Shown: positions 14,456 through 22,127 of the stretch, piece by piece
How positions within the stretch are numbered: the first letter of the stretch is position 1
Layout: each line of letters starts with the position of its first letter
Virus record (IMG/VR): IMGVR_UViG_3300017755_000070
Location: 1-28,039 of that record
Source: a virus
DNA length: 28,039 nucleotides
Direction: 5' to 3' (one strand)
Made by a program: the position numbers and the translations under genes
The notes under the pieces: generated by a model
What the model was told of the DNA's origin: nothing
The model's input: only the letters and a program-made list of their open reading frames with translations
The model's database searches: none

Positions 14456-15433
14456 ATGAAAGAACAAGAACAATTTTTAGGTAGAGAGGGTTTTGTTTGG
14501 TGGACTGGTATTGTTGAAGATAGACAAGACCCACTTAGATTAGGCCGTTGTAGAGTGAGATGTGTTGGTTGGCACCCCAACGATAAGATGCGTGTGCCTA
14601 CAGCTAATTTACCATGGGCTCAATTGATGTTACCTACAAATAATCCACACCCATACCCACCTAAAGAAGGTGATATGGTATTTGGTTTTTTTCTTGATGG
14701 AGAAAGTGCTCAAGATCCAGTAATATTAGGGGTTTTTCCAAGTATACCTCTTCAAGAGCCAAATCCCCAGGAAGCATTTAACGACCCCAGGACACAAGAA
14801 GAATTAGATATTGCACCAATTAAACCAACTGGCGCACCTTATGATGATGATGGTAAACCAACTAAAGTTGTACCTGCAAATGCAACTGCAAATAATTATC
14901 CTAGAAATTTAGATGAACCAACGACTTCAAGACTTGCAAGAAATGAAACAGCAAATACAGAATCGGCTGTATTATTTAAATTAGGTAGAATAGAGGCCAA
15001 TAATACATCATCAGTTGAACCAGTTCCTTCATATAATGCAACATACCCATATAATAAAGTGTATGAATCTGAGTCTGGTCATGTCATGGAGTTTGATGAT
15101 ACAAGAGATAATGAGAGAATACATCTATACCACCGTGCAGGTTCGTACATGGAGTTCAATCCTAATGGTGATAGAGTAGAAAGAATACAGAGAGATAAGT
15201 TTACTGTGGTCGTCAAGGACGAGTCTGTATTGATACAAGGAGATGTAAACATTCAAGTAGATGGCGACTATAATTTAAATGTAACAGGTGATGTAAAAAT
15301 AAACGGACAAACAATCAATCTTAACAATGGTTCTAAAGGAGCTGCAAGAATTGACGATACAGTTGCAGACATTGACCCAATAGGAGATGGTACAATATCT
15401 TCTGGTTCCGGTACTGTTAAGATTGGAGATTAG
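14456..15433 (+). CDS. gp5: gp5-like baseplate hub spike without lysozyme domain (325 aa)
   Basis: The OB-fold domain is seen at residues about 11-100 (VWWTGIVEDRQDPLRLGR, then RVRCVGWHP, LPWAQLMLP, GDMVFGFFLDGE and DPVILGVFPS). A region with SESGHVMEFDDTRDNERIHLYH follows (about 204-225), as in VgrG/gp5 spikes. The C-terminal beta-helix has the usual strand repeats (KDESVLIQGDVNIQVDGDY, then NLNVTGDVKINGQ, about 251-285). T4 gp5 (575 residues) carries its lysozyme between the OB fold and the beta-helix. Here that domain is absent, and a lysozyme is found instead in the 615-residue protein of the - strand operon. Two bases separate it from gp27. Confidence 0.9.
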   Translation: MKEQEQFLGREGFVWWTGIVEDRQDPLRLGRCRVRCVGWHPNDKMRVPTANLPWAQLMLPTNNPHPYPPKEGDMVFGFFLDGESAQDPVILGVFPSIPLQEPNPQEAFNDPRTQEELDIAPIKPTGAPYDDDGKPTKVVPANATANNYPRNLDEPTTSRLARNETANTESAVLFKLGRIEANNTSSVEPVPSYNATYPYNKVYESESGHVMEFDDTRDNERIHLYHRAGSYMEFNPNGDRVERIQRDKFTVVVKDESVLIQGDVNIQVDGDYNLNVTGDVKINGQTINLNNGSKGAARIDDTVADIDPIGDGTISSGSGTVKIGD

Positions 15434-15434
15434 G

Positions 15435-15442
15435 TATAAATA
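15435..15442 (+). promoter_or_regulatory. Exact TATAAATA late-promoter octamer next to the gp25 start
   Basis: A perfect match to the T4 late consensus, two bases behind the gp5 stop and only four bases before the gp25 ATG (15447). A transcript from it would begin at or just inside the start codon, so it may be a leaderless promoter, serve genes further downstream, or be chance. Confidence 0.35.
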
Positions 15443-15446
15443 GAAG

Positions 15447-15851
15447 ATGGCAGAAATAACAATAAAAAACGAAAGATCGTTTACAGATTTAGATTTGAAT
15501 TTTAATATACATCCTACTACAAAGGATATTAATAAATTCAAAAATGAAAACGCTGTAATTAACTCGGTTAAAAATTTAGTTTTAACAAGTAACTACGAGA
15601 GGCTTTTCCAACCACAAATAGGGTCTGGTTTAAAACGACTTCTCTTTGAACAGGTGGATAATGTTACAGCAGCTTTACTTGAGAGAGAGATTTCAGAAAC
15701 CATAACAAATTTTGAACCTAGAGTTGACTTGAAAGATGTTGTAGCCTCTGGTTTTCCGGATGAAAATGGTTATAAAGTAGAGATAACTTTCTTTTTAGTT
15801 AACAATCCTAGCCCAATTACAGTAGATTTCTTTTTAGAGAGAGTAAGATAA
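15447..15851 (+). CDS. gp25: gp25-like baseplate wedge protein (134 aa)
   Basis: gp25 starts sheath polymerisation and joins the wedge core bundle with gp6 and gp7. The GPW/gp25 family features are present: FNIHPTTKDINK, AVINSVKNLVLTSNYERLFQP and GSGLKRLLFE, with the diagnostic Glu90-Pro91-Arg92 (EPR) motif in NFEPRVDL, then a C-terminal strand VEITFFLVN. The length equals the family norm (T4: 132). It is followed without any gap by gp6, its wedge partner. Confidence 0.95.
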   Translation: MAEITIKNERSFTDLDLNFNIHPTTKDINKFKNENAVINSVKNLVLTSNYERLFQPQIGSGLKRLLFEQVDNVTAALLEREISETITNFEPRVDLKDVVASGFPDENGYKVEITFFLVNNPSPITVDFFLERVR

Positions 15852-17045
15852 ATGGCAGACCGACTTAGAGTAACAGAACTTGATTTTGATTCAATCAAAA
15901 CGAATTTAAGATCATTTCTACAACAACAAAAAGAATTTTCAGATTACGATTTTAGTGGTTCTGGTTTATCAATTCTTTTAGATATATTGGCCTATAATAC
16001 ACATTATAATGCTTATTATCTAAACATGGTTGCAAATGAATCATTTTTAGATACCGCTTTGCTTCGTGAATCTACTGTATCACACGCCAAAACATTAGGT
16101 TACACCCCACATTCTAAAAGATCACCCACAGCAACAATCACACTTACAGCAAATTCTGACACAACAACTGTTGGTAGTTTAACACTACCTGAGGGTTTTT
16201 CATTTTTATCAGACCAAATAGATGGTAAGTCATATAATTTTGTTTCTCTAAATGATGTAGTTGTAACAAAGACCAATCAACAATATGTTTTTACTGATTT
16301 ATCTATAAATGAAGGTCAATTGATTACTAATCAGTTTGTATATTCAGAATCAAGTAATCCAAAACAATTGTTTACATTACCAGATAAAGAGATAGATAGC
16401 ACAACAATTAAAGTTGTTGTTCAACCTAATGTAGCAAATACAGCCACTAAGATTTTTAATAAAGTAACAGATATATTAGATGTTGATGGTACATCAGAGG
16501 TTTTCTTTGTTCAAGAAAATAGAGATGGTAACTATGAAATATATTTTGGTAATGGTAGTGTAGGTAAAAAATTAAATGATGGATCAGTTCTAAGTGTGAC
16601 CTACTTAGTTACAAATGGAATAGCTTCCAATAAAGCAAACAATTTTGTTCAGAAAACATCACTTACTGATTCAAATGGTGATGGTGTTACAGTAACGATT
16701 AATCCAACTGGAGCTGCATCAGGTGGTTCTGATAAAGAATCAGTAGATTCTATAAAGTTTACAGCACCAAATCAATTCACATCTCAAAATAGGTTTATCA
16801 CTAAAAAAGATTATGAAACATCTATTTTAAAAGATGTGCCTAGTGTAGAATCGGTTTCTGTTTGGGGTGGTGAAGATAACGTGCCTATTGTTTATGGTAA
16901 AGTATTTATAGCACTTAAAGCAAAAGATAATTTTTTCATATCAGAGGCAGAAAAAACAAGAATTATAGACAAGATTTTAAAACCAAAAGCTATCATTGGG
17001 GCTCAAATTGAAATTGTTACCCAAGTATTACACATATTCTCGTAA
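15852..17045 (+). CDS. gp6: gp6-like baseplate wedge protein, N-terminal part up to a frameshift (397 aa)
   Basis: gp6 forms the ring that holds the wedges together. The start RVTELDFDSIKTNLRSFLQ, GLSILLDILAYNTHYNAYYLNMVANESFLDTA (split by no gap) and ESTVSHAKTLGYTPHSKRSP are typical of gp6 and related baseplate J-like proteins, as are NRFITKKDYE and the VESVSVWGGED block (about 313-341). The reading frame ends early at TAA 17043-17045. The reading frame one base back continues without a break into a sequence that fits the missing gp6 C-terminal half. The last residues QVLHIFS are therefore probably out-of-frame. One extra base at the CCC of 17020-17022 would give a single protein of about 685 residues, close to T4 gp6 (660). 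Confidence 0.85.
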   Translation: MADRLRVTELDFDSIKTNLRSFLQQQKEFSDYDFSGSGLSILLDILAYNTHYNAYYLNMVANESFLDTALLRESTVSHAKTLGYTPHSKRSPTATITLTANSDTTTVGSLTLPEGFSFLSDQIDGKSYNFVSLNDVVVTKTNQQYVFTDLSINEGQLITNQFVYSESSNPKQLFTLPDKEIDSTTIKVVVQPNVANTATKIFNKVTDILDVDGTSEVFFVQENRDGNYEIYFGNGSVGKKLNDGSVLSVTYLVTNGIASNKANNFVQKTSLTDSNGDGVTVTINPTGAASGGSDKESVDSIKFTAPNQFTSQNRFITKKDYETSILKDVPSVESVSVWGGEDNVPIVYGKVFIALKAKDNFFISEAEKTRIIDKILKPKAIIGAQIEIVTQVLHIFS

Positions 17046-17113
17046 ATACAAACGTCTTATTTGATAGAAGAAAAACCACACAAACAGAAACAGGTTTTAA
17101 AGAATCTATTAAG

Positions 17114-17908
17114 TTGTCAATATTAACATATAACTCAACTAACTTAAATAGATTTAATAGTAATTTTTCAGCTTCTAAATTATCTAAAGCAATAGACGAT
17201 ACAGATAGAAATGCAATATTAGGTTCGGAAACAAATGTTAGATTACAAAAAAGAATAAAACCAACGATTGGTTTAGGAACTTATACGATTGATTTTGGTG
17301 AAAAGTTAAAAAGAGGCACAGCAGAGGAAAAACTTACTACAACTGAATTTATTGGATTTGATAATACTGGTGTTGCAAGGTCTGTATCTTTTGAAGAAGT
17401 GCCACAGTCATCAACTGGTGTTTCTCGAATAACAATTGAAAATCCTGGAATAGGGTTTACAGAGGCACCTACTGTAACAATTACAGGTGATGGTATTGGT
17501 GCAAAAGCTATTGCAACTGTAAGTCAAGGCGGCCTTACTTCTATTGAAATTACAGATAGAGGTGTTGATTATACAACAGCAACAGTTACACTTTCTGGAG
17601 GAAATGGTATAGGTGCCGAAGCAACAGCTATTGTTGATGCTAGAAATGGTACAATAAGAACAATCTTTTTTGATACTGATGGTAATAGACAAATCATCAA
17701 TGAAAATATAGGTGAAATAGATTATGAAATCGGTAGAATATCCATTAACAGTATAAACATTTCTAGTGTCGATACCGCTGATGGTCTTATAAGATTCACA
17801 GTTGGTTCTGAAGCTGGTGTTGTAGAATCAACCAGAGATAATATTGTTGCAATAGATCCTGAAGATCCTTTAGCAATAGTAACAACTCTTGAGGCAGTTG
17901 AAGATTAA
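17114..17908 (+). CDS. gp6: gp6-like baseplate wedge protein, C-terminal part after the frameshift (264 aa or more)
   Basis: The first possible start in this frame is a TTG at 17114 without ribosome-binding site. The frame is open further upstream, beyond 17022, with a fitting sequence (VNTNVLFDRRKTTQTETGFK), so this is the second half of gp6 and not a separate gene. The segment LTYNSTNLNRFNSNFSASKL with AIDDTDRNAILGSETNVRL (about residues 4-45 of this part) is the usual gp6 region that follows the J-like domain. After it come two glycine-rich repeats (GIGFTEAPTVTITGDGIGA and a second copy about 40 residues later) also seen in the next wedge protein. It ends one base before the gp7 start codon. 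Confidence 0.8.
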   Translation: MSILTYNSTNLNRFNSNFSASKLSKAIDDTDRNAILGSETNVRLQKRIKPTIGLGTYTIDFGEKLKRGTAEEKLTTTEFIGFDNTGVARSVSFEEVPQSSTGVSRITIENPGIGFTEAPTVTITGDGIGAKAIATVSQGGLTSIEITDRGVDYTTATVTLSGGNGIGAEATAIVDARNGTIRTIFFDTDGNRQIINENIGEIDYEIGRISINSINISSVDTADGLIRFTVGSEAGVVESTRDNIVAIDPEDPLAIVTTLEAVED

Positions 17909-20900
17909 ATGGGAAAAACATACGACATTATTCCATCTTCATTAAAAACTTCACTACTTGTAAATAGACAAGTACCAGAGTTTGTTCGTGAAGAACATCC
18001 ACTCTTCATTTCATTTTTGGAGGCTTATTATGAGTTTCTTGAAAATGAACAAGGTGTTCAAAATAATGATCTTACAAAGACATCAAAAGATTTAAGGTAT
18101 CTTCATGACGTAGATTTTTCAATAGATGCTTTTGAAAATAGTTTCTTAAATCAATATGCCAATCTTGTACCAAAAGATGTAAAAGTAGATAAAGCATTTT
18201 TAATTAAAAATTTATTACCTTTATATCTAGCTAAAGGTAATCCAAAATCTTTTCAACTTTTATTTAGAATGTTTTTTGGAGAAGAAGTTGAAGTTGTTTT
18301 TCCTGCTGACCAATTGCTTAGAGCTTCAGATGGTAAATATGCCTCTGAAAGTATCCTTACGATTTCTGATGAGGTAACTTCATTTTACAAAGGCACAGGG
18401 CTTAAAAATCAATCAATATTATTAGCTCAAAAATCCACACCTGATCAATTTGATCTTAGAATAAATGGTATAAAAAAAGAAAATGAAACAGATTATATTG
18501 TTAGAGTAGAAGATCAAAAAGTATTTTTTAATGATGTAGTAACTGTTAAAAGAGATATATTGGGTAATGTTGTTGTTGGTACTAATTTACAGTTTATTGA
18601 TATAAAGTCATCTTCACCCTCCTATAATTTACAAAGTTTTGTAGATTCTGGTGAAATTTCACCAGGAAATACAACGATAACATTTAAAGATGCTACATCA
18701 GGTGGAGATGTAACAAAAACAATTTTATTGGTATCAAATTCAACTAATTTACGAGTTACAAGTGCTTATGCAAATGCAAATACTTTTGGAGATAACACTT
18801 CATTTTTAACAACATCAAGTGTTTCTGCAACTCCGGCTAGTAATGCTGATATAAGAGTTACATATAAATCTTTTAATGATGGTTTACTTAAAAACAGACA
18901 ATTTACAGGATCCACTTCAAATTCATCAATAATTGTTGAAAGAGTTTTTCCTAGAAAAATTGATATATTACCTAAGATAGAATTATTTTTTGACCCAAGA
19001 AAATCTGATGGCTCTTTTGAACAATCAGAAGAAGTAACATCAACTATACTTGTTCAGAATACAGTTATTAATATATCAACAAATACTTTTTCATCATTAG
19101 AGGAAATAAGAGTCGATAAAGGTGGTAGACTCTATAATATTGGTGACCCAGTTGGTATTATTGCAGGTGGTTTTTCAACAAAGGCCACAGCTCAAGTAGC
19201 CTCTTTAGGCACAGAGTTTTTAAGTAACCCTACAGTTAATACTGGAGGTGCTGGATTTGCAGTAGGTGGTTTATTTCAAGGCGGTAATACAGAAACAGGT
19301 TTTGTTTTATACACAGTTAAACCTGCAATTGATACCTCTGGTAATAATACACCAAACACTTTTATTTTAATGGGTGAAACTTATGATGCTACTGTAACAA
19401 ATAATTCATCACAGACATATGCTGATTTGATTATAGCAAATGCAAATGGAACATATGCTGGTGCTTTTGGTAACACTCAAGTTACGACACCTACTGTGGA
19501 TTCAAGAATAAAACACGTTGTTAATTCAACAGTTCAAGCTGTTTCAATAGGACCAGTTCAAAATGTATTACTTGTGACATCAAATACAACAACAACAGAT
19601 TTACCATTAGATGGTGCAGGTGCTCTTGTAGAAGTTGCAGCTAGAACAACTGCTGATGTTGGTTCTCTTAAAAGTTTAGGTAAACTTCAGATGGCCAGCT
19701 CTAACGGTGTTGCTAATGTTGGTAATAATTATACAGTCGGTGATATTATAGAATTTGATAGTCCAGGTGCTGGTGATGGTGCATTAGCGAGAGTATCAGA
19801 AACAAATGCAAAAGGTCATATAATCAATACAGAGTTTGAATATCCACATTATGAAAATTTTGGAACAGGGATTAGGAATAATTATGCTTTCATAGCAACT
19901 GTTGTGGCTAATACAGGATTTAGAGGTGTAACTGCTATACCTAATGTTTATGTTTCTAGTGTTGTTACTGAAGCAATAAATTTATCTACATCACAATATC
20001 CTAATGTTAATGTAGGTTTAAGTGGTGTTTATTTGACACCTCAATCTAATCACAATGGACTTACACTTGCGGAGGGTGATAACCCTGTGAGAATAGGTGA
20101 TATAATTTCTGTGTTAGGTCACGAAAGAAAAGTGATCAATGTATCATCAAATATTAGCGTAAATGCAATAGGTTATAATACAAATAGATATGGTGTTGTA
20201 ACTCAAAATACAGGTAATTATCAATCATACTCTAGTAATTTAAGTCCTGTTCTTGATTCGCAAGTAGGTAATACGGGTAACGCAGGTGGTTACATAACAA
20301 GAACAATAAGCGTTGATTCATTAGCTCAGTACGCTAATTTAAATGTAAGACCAGTCTTTCATTATACATCAGGTCCAAATACAAAATCACAAATAATGCT
20401 TGATGATATAAATGTAGATAGTATGGTTTACACTTTCGGTGAATGGAGTAGTTCACAAAATACTGCTCTTGAGTCTTTTACTAGATTTGATGGTTCACTA
20501 AAATTTCCATACGAACATGATGGCGGATATCTTGGTGGTTACAATTCACCTTCAAATATGCTTGATACGGCAAATTTCTGGGAACAGAGAAGCCCTAGAA
20601 TGGGATCAAACACAGCTGATTATGGTCAAGCTTTTTCTGGTAGAGTTGCTTTTAGTGGCGGTGATTTTTATCCAACATTTACAAAGCTGTTGGGTTCAGG
20701 CCCATTAGGTGAATTTTCCGGAGGTGAACGTGGTAAAGGGCGATGGGTGTTGATGGCTCACGGTCCAAATGAAACTCCTAGAGATTTTTCGACTGTTGGT
20801 GGCACAGTATATAGAAATGTTTTTGGACAATATGATGATTTAAATTTTGCATCAGGATTATCAGGTGTCCCATTTATAACAAGTAATACAAATACTTTTG

Positions 20901-22120
20901 GTGCAGAGGCTAATGGACAAATAAGATATGCTGGAGATGGATTTGGTGCCAATGATAATAAAAACTGGATCGAAAGAGCTACCAGTAATGCTATATCTAT
21001 AAGTGAGCAAAAGTACATTTACGCAAATACATACAATGCAAACAATTCACATTTCTGGCTAAGAGGCCCAGTTATGTCATTAGGTGAAAGTCCAACATTT
21101 ACATTTGCTTCTTGTTTATTTGGTGATGCTGTGGGCACTTTAAACGTACACTTTGATGTCGTAGAAAGTAACTCAAATCCAGAAACTTTACATAGTGGTG
21201 GATTCTTAACAGTTGATAAACCTTTTCCAAGTGAAATAGACTTCTTAAAATTTGGGAACACTTCTTACTTTGGAACTCGTGGTCTTGCAAACTCTTTAGA
21301 CCCTATAAGCATAAGTGCTCAGTCATCAAACGTATTTGGTGCACCAATGAGTATTGATACCAATTTTCCAAAAGGCGGTGCAGCTTACGATACGGCTCAC
21401 TTACCAAATGTTTCAATCTTTAGAACTAATTTGGCAAATGAAATCGCCTCTTCAGCAAACGCTGTAATTAATGTCGCTTGTCTTTTAGGTGATGGTGAAG
21501 AAATAGTTGCTCAAACAGATGATACAACAAAGGGTACAATAAACACAATTAGAATAGTAGAGGCAGGTGATGGATATGTAGCCATACCGGATATTGACTT
21601 AACAGGCTCTGGTGATGGAACTGCTACAGCAAACGCCGTATTAACAGATTCAGTTTCAACAACAGAAGGTAGGTTTACATCTTCAGATGGTCTATTATCA
21701 TCCAGAGAAAGAAGAATACAAGGTAAAAATTTCTATCAAGATTTTGTTTATGTAACAAAGGTGCCATTAGAATTTTCAAAATACAAAACTGTATTGAAAG
21801 GTTTATTACACCCAGCTGGGTACAAAAATTACGCTGAATTTGAAGCAAGAGAAATATCTAACGTAAATGTATCAGCAAGTGGAACTGTATCAAATTCAAT
21901 ACCTGGTACTATAAACGTATCAAACAGTATAAGTGTGGTTGGTACAAATACTGCATTTAATATTGCTGTTTCAAAAGGTACAATCTCTGTAGGTTCTTCT
22001 AAATTAGCTGTAAATGGTGAAAATCGTGTAATTAGTAGCGTTATATCTAATACAAGTTTAACTGTTGAAAGTGCATTTACTCAAGTGTCAAATGGTCAAT
22101 CCGCTATAATTTTGGTATAA
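17909..22120 (+). CDS. gp7: gp7-like baseplate wedge protein with internal lectin/MAM-like stretch (1403 aa)
   Basis: The N-terminus (YDIIPSSLKTSLLVNRQVPE, then FVREEHPLFISFLEAYYEFLE, 25-45; KAFLIKNLLPLYLAKGNPKS; FRMFFGEEVEV) is the mark of the large wedge protein that follows gp6 in marine T4-like phages, corresponding to T4 gp7 (1032). The conserved-looking end (RRIQGKNFYQDFVYVTKVPL, HPAGYKNYAEFE) lies near residues 1270-1312, followed by a short beta-rich module. Residues about 780-1190 look inserted: SQIMLDDINV resembles the end of MAM domains, and LRGPVMSLGESPTFTFASCL followed by GTLNVHF resembles the core strands of MAM/jelly-roll carbohydrate-binding domains. This part may face outward from the baseplate; that is inference. 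Confidence 0.85.
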   Translation: MGKTYDIIPSSLKTSLLVNRQVPEFVREEHPLFISFLEAYYEFLENEQGVQNNDLTKTSKDLRYLHDVDFSIDAFENSFLNQYANLVPKDVKVDKAFLIKNLLPLYLAKGNPKSFQLLFRMFFGEEVEVVFPADQLLRASDGKYASESILTISDEVTSFYKGTGLKNQSILLAQKSTPDQFDLRINGIKKENETDYIVRVEDQKVFFNDVVTVKRDILGNVVVGTNLQFIDIKSSSPSYNLQSFVDSGEISPGNTTITFKDATSGGDVTKTILLVSNSTNLRVTSAYANANTFGDNTSFLTTSSVSATPASNADIRVTYKSFNDGLLKNRQFTGSTSNSSIIVERVFPRKIDILPKIELFFDPRKSDGSFEQSEEVTSTILVQNTVINISTNTFSSLEEIRVDKGGRLYNIGDPVGIIAGGFSTKATAQVASLGTEFLSNPTVNTGGAGFAVGGLFQGGNTETGFVLYTVKPAIDTSGNNTPNTFILMGETYDATVTNNSSQTYADLIIANANGTYAGAFGNTQVTTPTVDSRIKHVVNSTVQAVSIGPVQNVLLVTSNTTTTDLPLDGAGALVEVAARTTADVGSLKSLGKLQMASSNGVANVGNNYTVGDIIEFDSPGAGDGALARVSETNAKGHIINTEFEYPHYENFGTGIRNNYAFIATVVANTGFRGVTAIPNVYVSSVVTEAINLSTSQYPNVNVGLSGVYLTPQSNHNGLTLAEGDNPVRIGDIISVLGHERKVINVSSNISVNAIGYNTNRYGVVTQNTGNYQSYSSNLSPVLDSQVGNTGNAGGYITRTISVDSLAQYANLNVRPVFHYTSGPNTKSQIMLDDINVDSMVYTFGEWSSSQNTALESFTRFDGSLKFPYEHDGGYLGGYNSPSNMLDTANFWEQRSPRMGSNTADYGQAFSGRVAFSGGDFYPTFTKLLGSGPLGEFSGGERGKGRWVLMAHGPNETPRDFSTVGGTVYRNVFGQYDDLNFASGLSGVPFITSNTNTFGAEANGQIRYAGDGFGANDNKNWIERATSNAISISEQKYIYANTYNANNSHFWLRGPVMSLGESPTFTFASCLFGDAVGTLNVHFDVVESNSNPETLHSGGFLTVDKPFPSEIDFLKFGNTSYFGTRGLANSLDPISISAQSSNVFGAPMSIDTNFPKGGAAYDTAHLPNVSIFRTNLANEIASSANAVINVACLLGDGEEIVAQTDDTTKGTINTIRIVEAGDGYVAIPDIDLTGSGDGTATANAVLTDSVSTTEGRFTSSDGLLSSRERRIQGKNFYQDFVYVTKVPLEFSKYKTVLKGLLHPAGYKNYAEFEAREISNVNVSASGTVSNSIPGTINVSNSISVVGTNTAFNIAVSKGTISVGSSKLAVNGENRVISSVISNTSLTVESAFTQVSNGQSAIILV

Positions 22121-22123
22121 ATA
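22116..22123 (+). promoter_or_regulatory. Exact TATAAATA late-promoter octamer next to the gp8 start
   Basis: A perfect match to the T4 late consensus that overlaps the gp7 stop codon and stands four bases before the gp8 ATG (22128), the same arrangement as at gp25. The expected transcription start would fall at the start codon. Confidence 0.35.
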
Positions 22124-22127
22124 AACA

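Noticed and set aside
16905-16915. TATTTATA (late-promoter octamer on the - strand) inside gp6
   Set aside because: No - strand gene lies downstream, and the match is inside conserved coding sequence, so it is most likely chance.
17015-17050. Programmed -1 frameshift in gp6, by analogy with gp26/gp51
   Set aside because: The sequence GTT ACC CAA has no slippery heptamer on which the tRNAs could re-pair after a -1 slip, and no SD-like stimulator was seen. A one-base error or mutation in the C run is simpler.
17411-17692. Cys- and Ser-rich ORF on the - strand
   Set aside because: It mirrors the Gly/Thr/Ala repeats of gp6 on the other strand; its composition follows from the repeat, with no start signal.
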